Shown in pieces: positions 17,291-24,898 of a stretch of 51,277 bases of DNA. The translations under genes and the position numbers were made by a program. How positions within the stretch are numbered: the stretch's first letter is position 1; each line of letters begins with the position of its first letter. Origin of the DNA: an uncultured Rhodospirillales bacterium (lineage in GTDB: Bacteria; Pseudomonadota; Alphaproteobacteria; CACIAM-22H2); the NCBI GenBank assembly GCA_937926175.1, contig CALANV010000039.1, forward strand, positions 1 through 51,277, in the 5' to 3' direction. The notes under the pieces are model-generated. The model was not told the origin of the DNA, searched no databases, and worked only from the letters and a program-made list of their open reading frames with translations.

Positions 17291-17839
17291 GTGGCCGTGT
17301 CATCTCCAGTGGTCGAGGCCGTCGGTCGCGAACTTCCGCTTTCCGAGATGCCGGACAGGCTCGCGTCGCTTTATCGATACTGGAATCTCAAACGCGGCCA
17401 GGACCCGATGCCGCGTCGCGCGGACATCGACCCGCTCGATCTGCGGGACGTGCTCGGCTGGATAAGCCTCGTCGAGATTCGCGGGACGCCGCCGCAATTC
17501 GTTTACCGCCTGGTCGGGTCGCAGCTGGGATACCGCCGGGGCGGACCGAAGGAACGGCGGCCGCTCGACGAGGTCCGGCCGGCCGAATACAGGGCCCTGG
17601 TCGAACGCCAGTTCCGCCATGTCGCCGAGACCGGGCAGCCGACCCTGTGCGAAAACACGATCACGTTTCGCGAGGGACGATTCACCTACCGGCGGCTGGC
17701 CCTGCCGCTCGGCGCCGACCGCCGGACGCCCGACATGCTGCTCCTCGGCGCCGATTGCGACGGCAGCGCGATCGCCCGCTTTCATGCGCTCTGCGACCGC
17801 GAACTCGGGGACGAGCTGCTCGCGCCCCGGAAGCCGTAG
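17291..17839 (+). CDS. PAS_5-type domain protein
   Basis: About 182 aa from the GTG at 17291 (GTG 17297 is equally possible). The core motif is YRYWNLKRGQDPMPRRADID followed by LDLRDVLGWISLVEI, then a strand-rich region ending RRLALPLG. This pattern fits the PAS_5 family, alphaproteobacterial single-domain PAS-like proteins of unknown output. A longer frame starts with TTG at 17183 but its N-terminus is hydrophobic and unlike the family. It lies downstream of mutY. A paralogue is 0.9 kb away on the opposite strand. Confidence 0.8.
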   Translation: MAVSSPVVEAVGRELPLSEMPDRLASLYRYWNLKRGQDPMPRRADIDPLDLRDVLGWISLVEIRGTPPQFVYRLVGSQLGYRRGGPKERRPLDEVRPAEYRALVERQFRHVAETGQPTLCENTITFREGRFTYRRLALPLGADRRTPDMLLLGADCDGSAIARFHALCDRELGDELLAPRKP

Positions 17840-17914
17840 CACGCCCGGCGGCGCGATCCCGAAAAAGGTGGCGCAAGTCCCCCAATGTCAGATTGTTCGC
17901 GACATCCGTTAAAC

Positions 17915-17930
17915 TTAAGCGTATATTAAC
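17915..17930 (+). promoter_or_regulatory. CtrA-type box TTAA-N7-TTAAC
   Basis: The sequence TTAAGCGTATATTAAC matches the alphaproteobacterial CtrA consensus (TTAA, seven bases, TTAAC) exactly. It ends 19 bases before the ATG of the GNAT-like gene, so it overlaps the likely promoter. The surroundings are AT-rich compared with the rest of the window. Binding is an inference from motif identity. Confidence 0.65.
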
Positions 17931-17949
17931 CCATAAGAGTGAGGGGGTC

Positions 17950-18690
17950 ATGCCGCTGACGGATGCCGATTTCGGTCTGCTTCAGTCCAGCCTCGACGCC
18001 ACGATCGATCGCCTCGCGTCGCTTCACCTGAACATCACGATCGAGCGGGATTTCGAAAAGCTGTGCGCGGCGCTGCGGGCCATGAAGGCGCCGTGGGTCA
18101 ATCCCGCGTTTAATCCCGAACACGTCGACATCTCGCCCGAGAGCTTCTGGCTCAAGGTCACCGACGAGGACGGCAACCTGGTCGCGACGCATGCGCAGAG
18201 ACTGATCGAGACGGACGACTTCCACACCCTCCTCGAAGACCGCCTCTGGTACCGGAACGGCATCGAGTATCTGCCAGGGCGCGAGCGGCTGCGGGTCACG
18301 CGTTCGCAAACCCGGATCTCCGGGCTGGTCGCGCATGCGGGGGGCTTGGCTGTCGTGCCGCAATGGCGCAAGCGCGGATTGTCGCTGTACCTGCCGTTCC
18401 TCAGCCGGTCGCTCGCCTTCCGCAACTACGACATCTCGTTCGTCACCGCGGTCTGCCTGAAGGAGATGGCCGACAGCGGGCTGCCGTCAACGAACTATGG
18501 CTATGCCCATGTCGAGCCGTGCCTGAACGGCTTTCTGCCATCCGCGCAACGCAATGAACGCGACGCCTGCCTTCTGTACATGTCGCAGGCCGAAACGATG
18601 GAGCGGTTCCGCCGTCTGCCCGATCACCCGCAGTTCCCGCTCCAGGTCAGGTCGGAAATCAGGCCGGAAAAGGAATTGCTGCGCGCGTGA
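17950..18690 (+). CDS. Conserved hypothetical protein, possibly GNAT-like
   Basis: A 246-aa soluble protein that I do not recognise by name. The stretch GLAVVPQWRKRGLSLYLPFL (about 137-156) resembles GNAT motif A (R/Q-x-x-G), which binds acyl-CoA. A strand/helix alternation around it fits an acetyltransferase-like fold (inference). The ATG is preceded by GAGGGGG and, upstream of that, by a CtrA-type box. Its stop codon lies only 3 bases before the stop of the converging PAS_5 gene. A role in cell-cycle-linked signalling is possible from context only. Confidence 0.8.
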   Translation: MPLTDADFGLLQSSLDATIDRLASLHLNITIERDFEKLCAALRAMKAPWVNPAFNPEHVDISPESFWLKVTDEDGNLVATHAQRLIETDDFHTLLEDRLWYRNGIEYLPGRERLRVTRSQTRISGLVAHAGGLAVVPQWRKRGLSLYLPFLSRSLAFRNYDISFVTAVCLKEMADSGLPSTNYGYAHVEPCLNGFLPSAQRNERDACLLYMSQAETMERFRRLPDHPQFPLQVRSEIRPEKELLRA

Positions 18691-18693
18691 CGG

Positions 18694-19227
18694 TCAGACC
18701 GAGAAGTCTTTGAACTCGCGCTTGTTGATGAAGATCATCAGCGTGTCGACGGTGCGGCCGTCATTCGCCATTGGCAGGATCAGCCGGCTGTAGCTGTAGC
18801 GGATGAAGTCGACGCACGCGACGACGTAGTGATAGCTGGGCACGCCGGTGAAGCAGACCGTCTGGTAGTCCTCCAGCAGTGCCTGGCGCATCGCCTGGGA
18901 CTCGATGTCGATTACGTTCGGCTTGTTGAAGGCGGCGCCGGTGCGGATATTACCGCCGCGGATGCGCACGAAGAATTCGCCGGCTGCGGCGTTGCCGACG
19001 TCGATGACGTGCGTGTAGCCGATCAGTGGCCGTAGATCGATGATGTCGATGTCGCGCCGGCTGGGCAGCAGCCCGTCCTTCCGCTTCGACTGCCAGTAGT
19101 TGTAGGCGTTGAGGAAGTTCCTGTCTTCGGGATCGAAGTCGGACAATGGCTGACAGCGCCGTTTGAATATGTCGTCTCCGACCGCGATCGTCATTTCCGG
19201 ATAGGGGTTTACAACCGGCGCCAGCAT
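18694..19227 (-). CDS. PAS_5-type domain protein
   Basis: A 177-aa protein with the same core as the gene at 17291: AYNYWQSKRKDGLLPSRRDI followed by IDLRPLIGYTHVIDV, then GEFFVRIRG and YSRLILPMA. PAS_5-type proteins are common in alphaproteobacteria and of unknown function. No kinase or cyclase domain is attached. It is preceded by a near-consensus CtrA box about 110 bases upstream. It converges with the GNAT-like gene, leaving only 3 bases between the two stops. Confidence 0.85.
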   Translation of the reverse strand: MLAPVVNPYPEMTIAVGDDIFKRRCQPLSDFDPEDRNFLNAYNYWQSKRKDGLLPSRRDIDIIDLRPLIGYTHVIDVGNAAAGEFFVRIRGGNIRTGAAFNKPNVIDIESQAMRQALLEDYQTVCFTGVPSYHYVVACVDFIRYSYSRLILPMANDGRTVDTLMIFINKREFKDFSV

Positions 19228-19333
19228 TTTGTCCCCACCTCTTTGTCCCCTCGGCAGAAAATGTTTTACCGATAAGGTGAACCGAAGATTGGCAACTCTA
19301 GGTGGCCAGCTCGCCCAATCATCGGAATATTGG

Positions 19334-19349
19334 GTTAATTTAAGGTAAA
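19334..19349 (-). promoter_or_regulatory. Near-consensus CtrA-type box
   Basis: On the - strand the sequence reads TTTACCTTAAATTAAC, that is TTTA-N7-TTAAC, one mismatch from the consensus. It sits in an AT-rich gap between the ccrM stop and the PAS_5 gene that starts at 19227, and could regulate the latter. The match is weaker than that at 17915. Confidence 0.4.
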
Positions 19350-19427
19350 TGCGCCCTCATTTTTTGAAAAACGGGGACGTAAGTCCGTATTCGGCAATCG
19401 ATCTTCCTTCGACCCGCGCCGTCGGGG

Positions 19428-20522
19428 TCAGTTGAGCTCCGCCCGGAGCTTCTGGCGCAGGACGTCGATCGGTACGCGCCGCCCCTCGATCGTCACGCAC
19501 CAGAACGTCCAGCCGTTGCAGGCCGGCGCGCCCTGCACGGCGGCGCCCACTTGGTGGATCGACCCCTTGTGGTCGGCCGAGATCAGCGTGCCGTCGGCGC
19601 GCACGCGCGCCGTCCACCGGCCGGTCGGATCGGTCAGCACCTCGCCCGGACGCAGCAGCCCGCGCTCCACCAGCCAGCCGAAGGGCACGCGCGGCTCGTC
19701 GCGTTTGGACGGCGTCATCAATAGTTCCGGATCCTCGACCGGCCGCACGTCGGCGATGCGCGTGCGGGCCACGTCGGCATAGGTCGGGTCGCGCTCGAGG
19801 CCGATGAAGTGGCGGCCGAGTTTCTTCGCGACCGCACCGGTGGTGCCCGTGCCGAAGAACGGATCGAGGATGACGTCGCCGGGTTTGCTCGCGGCCATGA
19901 TCACGCGATAGAGCAGCGCTTCCGGCTTCTGGGTCGGATGCGCCTTCTTGCCGTCGCGCTTCAGGCGTTCGCTGCCGCTGCAGATCGGGATCAGCCAGTC
20001 GCTGCGCATCTGCAGGTCGTCGTTCAACGCCTTCATTGCCGCGTAGTTGAACGTGTACCTGCTGTCCTCGTCGCGCGCGGCCCAGATCAACGTCTCGTGC
20101 GCGTTGGTGAAGCGGCGGCCGCGGAAATTCGGCATCGGGTTGGTCTTGCGCCAGACGATGTCGTTCAGCACCCAGAAGCCGAGGTCCTGAAGGGCGACGC
20201 CGAGGCGGAAGATGTTGTGGTAGGTGCCGATCACCCAGATCGTCCCGTCCGGCTTCAGCACCCGGCGGGCGGCCGCAAGCCAGTCCCGCGTGAACCGGTC
20301 GTAGTCCTCGAACGAGCCGATCTGATCCCAGGCGTCGTCGACCCCGTCGACGCGGCTGTTGTTGGGGCGTCGCAGTTCGCCCCTGAGGCGGAGGTTGTAG
20401 GGCGGATCGGCGAAGATCATGTCGACGCTGTTCGCCGGCAGCCGCCGGAGCAGGTCGACACAGTCGCCGACCAGGACGGTATCGATCACCTCGTGAAGGG
20501 GCAACGCGCGCTGCTCAGTCAT
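19428..20522 (-). CDS. ccrM: Adenine-N6 DNA methyltransferase CcrM (GANTC)
   Basis: The cell-cycle-regulated methyltransferase of alphaproteobacteria, 364 aa. It is of the beta class: D39-P-P-Y42 comes before the SAM-binding D220-P-F-F-G-T-G226. Typical blocks are DAWDQIGSFEDYDRFTRDWL and KTNPMPNFRGRRFTNAHET. The C-terminal 100 residues (about 265-364, with GSIHQVGAAVQGAPACNGW) form the extension needed by CcrM and absent from HhaII-type enzymes. It lies downstream of rnhB on the same strand, with 73 bases between. Its upstream region has five GANTC sites, the sequence it methylates. Confidence 0.96.
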   Translation of the reverse strand: MTEQRALPLHEVIDTVLVGDCVDLLRRLPANSVDMIFADPPYNLRLRGELRRPNNSRVDGVDDAWDQIGSFEDYDRFTRDWLAAARRVLKPDGTIWVIGTYHNIFRLGVALQDLGFWVLNDIVWRKTNPMPNFRGRRFTNAHETLIWAARDEDSRYTFNYAAMKALNDDLQMRSDWLIPICSGSERLKRDGKKAHPTQKPEALLYRVIMAASKPGDVILDPFFGTGTTGAVAKKLGRHFIGLERDPTYADVARTRIADVRPVEDPELLMTPSKRDEPRVPFGWLVERGLLRPGEVLTDPTGRWTARVRADGTLISADHKGSIHQVGAAVQGAPACNGWTFWCVTIEGRRVPIDVLRQKLRAELN

Positions 20523-20536
20523 GGCAGCGCATCTTT

Positions 20537-20609
20537 GAGTCGGTCGCGAGTCGACGTCAATAACTTTGTTGAGTCAACGCTTTAGCGGCGAATCTTCAGA
20601 AGGGGAATC
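20537..20609. promoter_or_regulatory. Cluster of five GANTC sites upstream of ccrM
   Basis: GANTC occurs at 20537-20541, 20548-20552, 20571-20575, 20590-20594 and 20605-20609, the last two inside the end of rnhB. The site at 20571 overlaps a possible -35 hexamer TTGACT on the - strand. In Caulobacter, methylation of GANTC in the ccrM promoter affects its activity; the same kind of autoregulation is plausible here. Confidence 0.65.
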
Positions 20610-21222
20610 GACCCTGCGCGACCGGCGCGAAGCTCAACCTGTGGTGTCGCGTCGGCCCGGTACGCACAATTGCTTCGATGTGCTCGGGGGTTCCGTAGCC
20701 GGCGTTGCGGTGCCAGCCGAATCCTTCGTAGCGGGTGGCGAGCCGGGTCATCGCCCGGTCGCGGATCACCTTGGCGACGATCGAGGCCGCCGCGATCGAG
20801 AGCGAGCGCCGGTCGCCTCCGACCAGGGTCTCGACCCGGCAGCCCAGGTCGCGCGGCGCGGTATTGCCGTCGACGAGCACGGCGTCGGGCATGCAGCCGA
20901 GCCGGCGCAGCGCGCGGCGCATGGCGAGGAACGTCGCCTGCAGGATGTTGAGCCGGTCGATCTCGGCAACACTCGCGGCACCGATGCCGACCATCACGTC
21001 GCCGGCGGCGACGTGCGACATGATGAGCGTGAACGCCGCGGCGCGGCGTTCGGGCGACAGGCGTTTGGAATCGTCGATGAGACCCGACAGCGTCCGCGGG
21101 ATCCGCAGGGCCGGAAACATCACCGCCGCGGCGACGACGGGACCGGCGAGCGGCCCGCGACCCGCCTCGTCCAGTCCTGCGACGCGGCCGCCGAGCCGCC
21201 GTTCGTAGAGGAAAGTCGGCAT
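20596..21222 (-). CDS. rnhB: Ribonuclease HII
   Basis: Removes ribonucleotides embedded in DNA and cleaves RNA in RNA-DNA hybrids. The protein has 208 aa with the signature GLDEAGRGPLAGPVV, catalytic D18 and E19, and a third acidic residue D118 in AVLVDGN. The family motif SIAAASIVAKVIRDR and the C-terminal GYGTPEH are present. It is followed by ccrM in the same direction, an arrangement common in alphaproteobacteria. Confidence 0.96.
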   Translation of the reverse strand: MPTFLYERRLGGRVAGLDEAGRGPLAGPVVAAAVMFPALRIPRTLSGLIDDSKRLSPERRAAAFTLIMSHVAAGDVMVGIGAASVAEIDRLNILQATFLAMRRALRRLGCMPDAVLVDGNTAPRDLGCRVETLVGGDRRSLSIAAASIVAKVIRDRAMTRLATRYEGFGWHRNAGYGTPEHIEAIVRTGPTRHHRLSFAPVAQGRFPF

Positions 21223-21238
21223 GGCCGGAGCATAAAGC

Positions 21239-21270
21239 GATTCGCGATCGCGGACTCAATCGCGGACTCA
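21239..21270. promoter_or_regulatory. GANTC sites and 12-bp tandem repeat upstream of rnhB
   Basis: Three GANTC sites lie at 21239-21243, 21253-21257 and 21265-21269. The last two are within a perfect tandem duplication of ATCGCGGACTCA (21247-21258 and 21259-21270). They lie 17-48 bases upstream of the rnhB start, where the - strand promoter is expected. Confidence 0.6.
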
Positions 21271-21304
21271 AGTGCCCCGGCCGGTGCCGCACGGGATGGC
21301 GCCG

Positions 21305-22327
21305 TTATCCGGCCGTCAGCACGACCTTGGCGCTGCGGCTGCGGTCGGCCGCGAGCTCGAAGGCTTCGACGGCGCGGGAGAGCGGCAAGGTGGCCGTGAT
21401 CATCGGCCGGGGATCGATCACGCCGGCGACGATGAGCGAGAGCGCCTCGCCGTACTCGTCGGCGAAGCGGAACGATCCCTTCACGTCCAGTTCCTTCGCC
21501 ATCACCGCGTTGAACGGGACGGCGAAGGCCTCGCCGGGCAGGTTACCGACCTGCACCAGCGTGCCGCCGCGCCGGACGGCGTCGATCGCGACCGGCACGG
21601 CGCGCGGACTGCCGGAGGCCTCGAACACGACGTCATAGCCGCCGACATCGGCGAGCGGCTCGGCCGCCGGATGCACGGCATCGGCCCCCATGGCCCGGGC
21701 GCGCGCAAGTGCGGACGCCTCAAGATCGGACGCCACGACCCGGGCCGCGCCGCGATGTTTTGCGACCGCCACGAGCAGCAGCCCGATCGGTCCCGCCCCG
21801 ATCACCAGGACCGACCGTCCGGCGAGATCGCCGGCGCGATTGGCGGCGTGCAGGCATACCGCCAGGGGTTCGGCGAGCGCCGCGTGCTCGAACGGCACGG
21901 ACGGCGGAATCTTGAAGCATTGCGAGGCGGGCATGTCGATGGTCTGCGCGAAGCCGCCCTGCATGTGGGGGCACTTGCTGGCGCTGCCCATGAAAAAGAT
22001 GTCGGTGCAGAGATTGCTGCGTCCTTCCCGGCAGCGGATGCATCGCCCGCAGGGGCGGGACGGATTCACCGCCACGCGATCGCCGACCGAGAACGCAAGC
22101 CCCGATCCGTTGACCGCGACGATTTCACCGGCGATCTCGTGGCCCAGGATCAACGGCTCGACGATGGTGAAGGAACCCGTGCGGCCGTGCAGGAAATAGT
22201 GGAGATCCGATCCGCAGATTCCGCCGGCGCCGAAGCGCACCCGCACCCAACCTTCCGCCAAGGGCTGCTCGGCGACGTCTTCGAACCGCAGATCGCGGGC
22301 GGCATGGACGACGGCAGCAAACGGCAT
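21305..22327 (-). CDS. idnD: Zn-dependent sorbitol/idonate-type dehydrogenase
   Basis: A medium-chain dehydrogenase of 340 aa. Catalytic zinc motif: GGICGSDLHYF and LGHEIAGEI. Structural zinc: four Cys in CGRCIRCREGRSNLC. NAD(P) site: VLVIGAGPIGLLLV. The closest family I recognise is L-idonate 5-dehydrogenase, which makes 5-ketogluconate; the SFRFADEYGEAL segment near the C-terminus is typical. I chose ATG 22327, which gives the usual N-terminus; the frame is open further up only by chance. It is divergent from the GntR gene and next to a sugar-acid operon. The exact substrate is uncertain. Confidence 0.85.
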   Translation of the reverse strand: MPFAAVVHAARDLRFEDVAEQPLAEGWVRVRFGAGGICGSDLHYFLHGRTGSFTIVEPLILGHEIAGEIVAVNGSGLAFSVGDRVAVNPSRPCGRCIRCREGRSNLCTDIFFMGSASKCPHMQGGFAQTIDMPASQCFKIPPSVPFEHAALAEPLAVCLHAANRAGDLAGRSVLVIGAGPIGLLLVAVAKHRGAARVVASDLEASALARARAMGADAVHPAAEPLADVGGYDVVFEASGSPRAVPVAIDAVRRGGTLVQVGNLPGEAFAVPFNAVMAKELDVKGSFRFADEYGEALSLIVAGVIDPRPMITATLPLSRAVEAFELAADRSRSAKVVLTAG

Positions 22328-22410
22328 GGCGCGTGTCTCCTTCGGATCGCCACCGCGCTTGCGGCCATCCGTGTGGGCGAATGCCGCCTGAAATCGGCGG
22401 TGGACGCTGA

Positions 22411-22441
22411 TGATCCTAACTTGTATGGTAGTATGGATCAA
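22411..22441. promoter_or_regulatory. Candidate GntR operator between idnD and gntR
   Basis: Inverted arms TGATCC (22411-22416) and GGATCA (22435-22440) enclose a direct repeat GTATGG-TA-GTATGG (22423-22436). FadR-subfamily regulators usually bind short palindromes in such divergent regions. This is the only ordered AT-rich element in the 203-base gap. The assignment is by position only. Confidence 0.4.
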
Positions 22442-22530
22442 TAACACGATGGCCGCCGGACGAGGGGTGACGTTCGCGATGACTTGCACGCACCGTTCCG
22501 CGTAAGGAAAGACTCCCGGGTTTCTGAACC

Positions 22531-23271
22531 GTGTCGGCAAAAGCCGCCAGATCGGCGTCGCTGCCCGACGCCGCCCAGCTCTCGCTGAGCGAAGCCATTG
22601 CCCCGCAGGTGTTCCGGGCGCTGCGCGCGGCGATTGTCACGCTGCGCGTGCAGCCGGGGCAGGGCCTGTCCGAGACCGATATCGCCCGCCGGTTTGGGGT
22701 AAGCCGCCAGCCGGTCCGCGAGGCGTTCATCAAGCTCGCCGAGGCGGGGCTGGTGGAGATCCGACCGCAGCGCGGCACGTTCGTGGTGCCGATCACGAGC
22801 CGCGACGTGTTGAACGCCCAGTTCATCCGCGAGGCGATCGAGGTCGCCGTGATCGGCGAGCTTGCCAGCCGGACGACGCCCGCCCTCATCGCGGAACTGC
22901 GCCGGCTGATCAACGAACAGCGCGCTGCGGCGGCCGGCGACGACTGGCCGGCATTTCTTGCGCTCGACGAGACCTTTCATCGCACGCTCGCCGAAGGTGC
23001 CGGGCGCGGTCAGGCTTGGCGCACGCTCGAGCCGATCAAGGCACAGATGGACCGCGTGCGGTATCTCAGTTTCAGCGGTGCCTCGCCGCTGCCGCAGCTC
23101 ATCAATCAGCACGCGGCCATCGTCGAGGCGCTCGCGCGCCATAAGCGCACCGCCGCGGAAGCGGCCATGCGGCGCCACTTGCGGGAAATTCTGACGACTC
23201 TGCCGGCAATCATGGCTGAGCACCCCGAACTGTTCGAGCCGCAACATCGATTACCGGCAACCGCTGCCTGA
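22531..23271 (+). CDS. GntR/FadR-family transcriptional regulator
   Basis: A 246-aa regulator. The winged helix-turn-helix is at about 46-90 (LSETDIARRFGVSRQPVREA, then GLVEIRPQRGTFVVP). The C-terminal part is an all-helical FCD ligand-binding domain with LDETFHRTLAEGAG and HRTAAEAAMRRHL-type helices that supply metal-binding His. It starts with GTG at 22531, preceded by a weak AAGGAAAG 20 bases upstream. It probably senses a sugar acid and represses the divergent idnD and the downstream TRAP-manD-uxuB genes. Confidence 0.92.
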   Translation: MSAKAARSASLPDAAQLSLSEAIAPQVFRALRAAIVTLRVQPGQGLSETDIARRFGVSRQPVREAFIKLAEAGLVEIRPQRGTFVVPITSRDVLNAQFIREAIEVAVIGELASRTTPALIAELRRLINEQRAAAAGDDWPAFLALDETFHRTLAEGAGRGQAWRTLEPIKAQMDRVRYLSFSGASPLPQLINQHAAIVEALARHKRTAAEAAMRRHLREILTTLPAIMAEHPELFEPQHRLPATAA

Positions 23272-23277
23272 GAGGCA

Positions 23278-23319
23278 ACATCAAACAACACGACATCAAG
23301 CAACACGACATCAAGCAAC
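23278..23319 (+). repeat. 15-bp tandem repeat before dctP
   Basis: The unit ACATCAAGCAACACG occurs nearly three times (23278, one mismatch; 23293; 23308, partial) and runs directly into the ribosome-binding site GGAGGAA of dctP. It fills the whole gap after the gntR stop. Confidence 0.8.
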
Positions 23320-23330
23320 GGAGGAAATCC

Positions 23331-24308
23331 ATGTGGGCGTTTCGACTCTTTGGCCTCGCGATCACGCTCGCGACCGCGCTGCTGGCGGTGCCAGCACAGG
23401 CACAGCAGAAAGTGACCCTGAAGCTCGGCCATCTCGCCAATGAGCAGGACGTGTGGCATCAGGCCGCGCTCAAGTTCGGCGAGGAGCTGAAGGCGCTCAG
23501 CAACGGTTCGATGGAGGTCCAGGTCTTCCCCAACGAGTCGTTGGGCAAGGAGATGGATCTCATCAACGGCATGCAGCTCGGTACGGTCGATATGACCATC
23601 ACCGGCGAGTCGTTGCAGAACTGGGCACCCAGTGCCGCTCTGCTGGCAATTCCCTATGCGCTGACGAGTCTCGAACAGCTCGACAAGGTCGCCGGCGGTC
23701 CGATCGGCGAGAAGATCGCGGCGGAGGTGATTCAGAAAGCGCGCGTCCGGCCGATCGCCTATTTCGCGCGCGGTCCGCGCAACCTGACCTCGAACCGGCC
23801 CATCACCAAGCCCGAGGACCTCAACGGTTTCCGCATGCGCGTCCCCAACGTACCGCTGTTCGTCGCGGTCTGGAAGGAACTCGGGGCGCGTCCCACGCCG
23901 ATGGCCTTCTCCGAGGTCTTCACGGCGCTGCAGAACAATACGATCGAGGGGCAGGAGAATCCGCTTGCCCTCATCAAGGCTGCCAACTTCAACGAGGTCC
24001 AGAAGTACGTGAACCGGACCGAGCACGTGCGGAGCTGGATCTATCTCGTGATCGGCGAGCGGCGCTTCCAGAGCCTGACGAAGGAGCAGCAGGACGCCGT
24101 GATCGAGGCCGGCAAGCGCGCGCAGGCCTATGAGCGCAAGCTCTTCCTCGAGGCGGAGCAGAAGCTCGAAGACGAGTTGAAGGCACGCGGCATGACCTTC
24201 GTCGATGTCGACATTGCGGCCTTCGCGGCGAAGGCCCGGCCGGCGGCGCTTGCCGCCGTCAAGCCCGAGGTCAAGCCGATGCTCGAGGAAATCCTGGCCA
24301 TGCAGTGA
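23331..24308 (+). CDS. dctP: TRAP transporter substrate-binding protein (DctP family)
   Basis: The periplasmic ligand-capture component of a TRAP transporter, 325 aa. The signal peptide is about 1-24 (cleavage after PAQA). Family motifs are KLGHLANEQDVWHQAALKFG near the N-terminus, GNLTS-like RNLTSNRPI, and the substrate-arginine region GFRMRVPNVPLFVAVWKELG. It has a strong GGAGG site at the correct distance. Context suggests an acidic sugar such as mannonate or glucuronate as ligand. Confidence 0.93.
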   Translation: MWAFRLFGLAITLATALLAVPAQAQQKVTLKLGHLANEQDVWHQAALKFGEELKALSNGSMEVQVFPNESLGKEMDLINGMQLGTVDMTITGESLQNWAPSAALLAIPYALTSLEQLDKVAGGPIGEKIAAEVIQKARVRPIAYFARGPRNLTSNRPITKPEDLNGFRMRVPNVPLFVAVWKELGARPTPMAFSEVFTALQNNTIEGQENPLALIKAANFNEVQKYVNRTEHVRSWIYLVIGERRFQSLTKEQQDAVIEAGKRAQAYERKLFLEAEQKLEDELKARGMTFVDVDIAAFAAKARPAALAAVKPEVKPMLEEILAMQ

Positions 24309-24329
24309 CCGGCGGCCGGTTTCACCGGC

Positions 24330-24376
24330 GGACGCGGGGCCCCTTCGCCTATCAGGCGGAAGGGCGTTCCGCGTCC
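24330..24376 (+). promoter_or_regulatory. Intercistronic hairpin between dctP and dctQ
   Basis: An outer stem GGACGCGG/CCGCGTCC (8 bp) and an inner stem CCCTTCGCC/GGCGGAAGGG (one bulge) close on a 5-base loop. No T-run follows, so it is unlikely to be a full terminator. It may stabilise the dctP message or dampen read-through, so that binding protein is made in excess over the permeases. Confidence 0.6.
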
Positions 24377-24417
24377 GCGCCGGGCAGCCCCGCGTCTGTC
24401 AATCGGCACACATAATC

Positions 24418-24894
24418 ATGCTTATCCGTCTCTTCGGATCGCTCGTGACGCTCCTCAGGGTGCTGACCGGCGCCGCCTTCGCCGTTCTCATCGCCGCCGT
24501 GCTGCTGCAGGTCGTCACCCGTCTCGCACTGCCGGAATCGCCAGTCTGGACGGAAGAGCTGTCGCGTTTCGCGCTGCTCTATCTCGTCGCGCTTGGCGGC
24601 GGGCTCGCCCTCAGGACGGGTGAGCTCGTCAACGTCGATCTGTTGCTGACGGCACTGTCGGAGCGCGGCCGCCGCTGGCTCGAGGCGATCGCAATGGTGG
24701 GCGTCATATGTTTCGCCGCGGCCCTCGTGCCGCCGGCGCTGGAGTTCGTCGCGATCGGGGAGTTCCAGACGTCGCCGGCGCTCGGCTGGCAGATGACCTG
24801 GATACATCTGATCGTGCTCATCGCGCCGCTGTCGCTGGCGCTGTTCGCAATCGAGCGGCTCGTGACGCTCGCCCGCGGACGTGGGGGGAAGTGA
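24418..24894 (+). CDS. dctQ: TRAP transporter small permease (DctQ family)
   Basis: The four-helix small membrane subunit, 158 aa. The DctQ signature is TEELSRFALLYLVALGGGLALRTGELVNVD (shown here as start TEELSRFALLY and end LRTGELVNVD). Hydrophobic segments lie at about 12-32, 44-62, 84-104 and 126-146. The ATG at 24418 is the first start after the hairpin. It ends 4 bases before dctM. Confidence 0.92.
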   Translation: MLIRLFGSLVTLLRVLTGAAFAVLIAAVLLQVVTRLALPESPVWTEELSRFALLYLVALGGGLALRTGELVNVDLLLTALSERGRRWLEAIAMVGVICFAAALVPPALEFVAIGEFQTSPALGWQMTWIHLIVLIAPLSLALFAIERLVTLARGRGGK

Positions 24895-24898
24895 CCGG

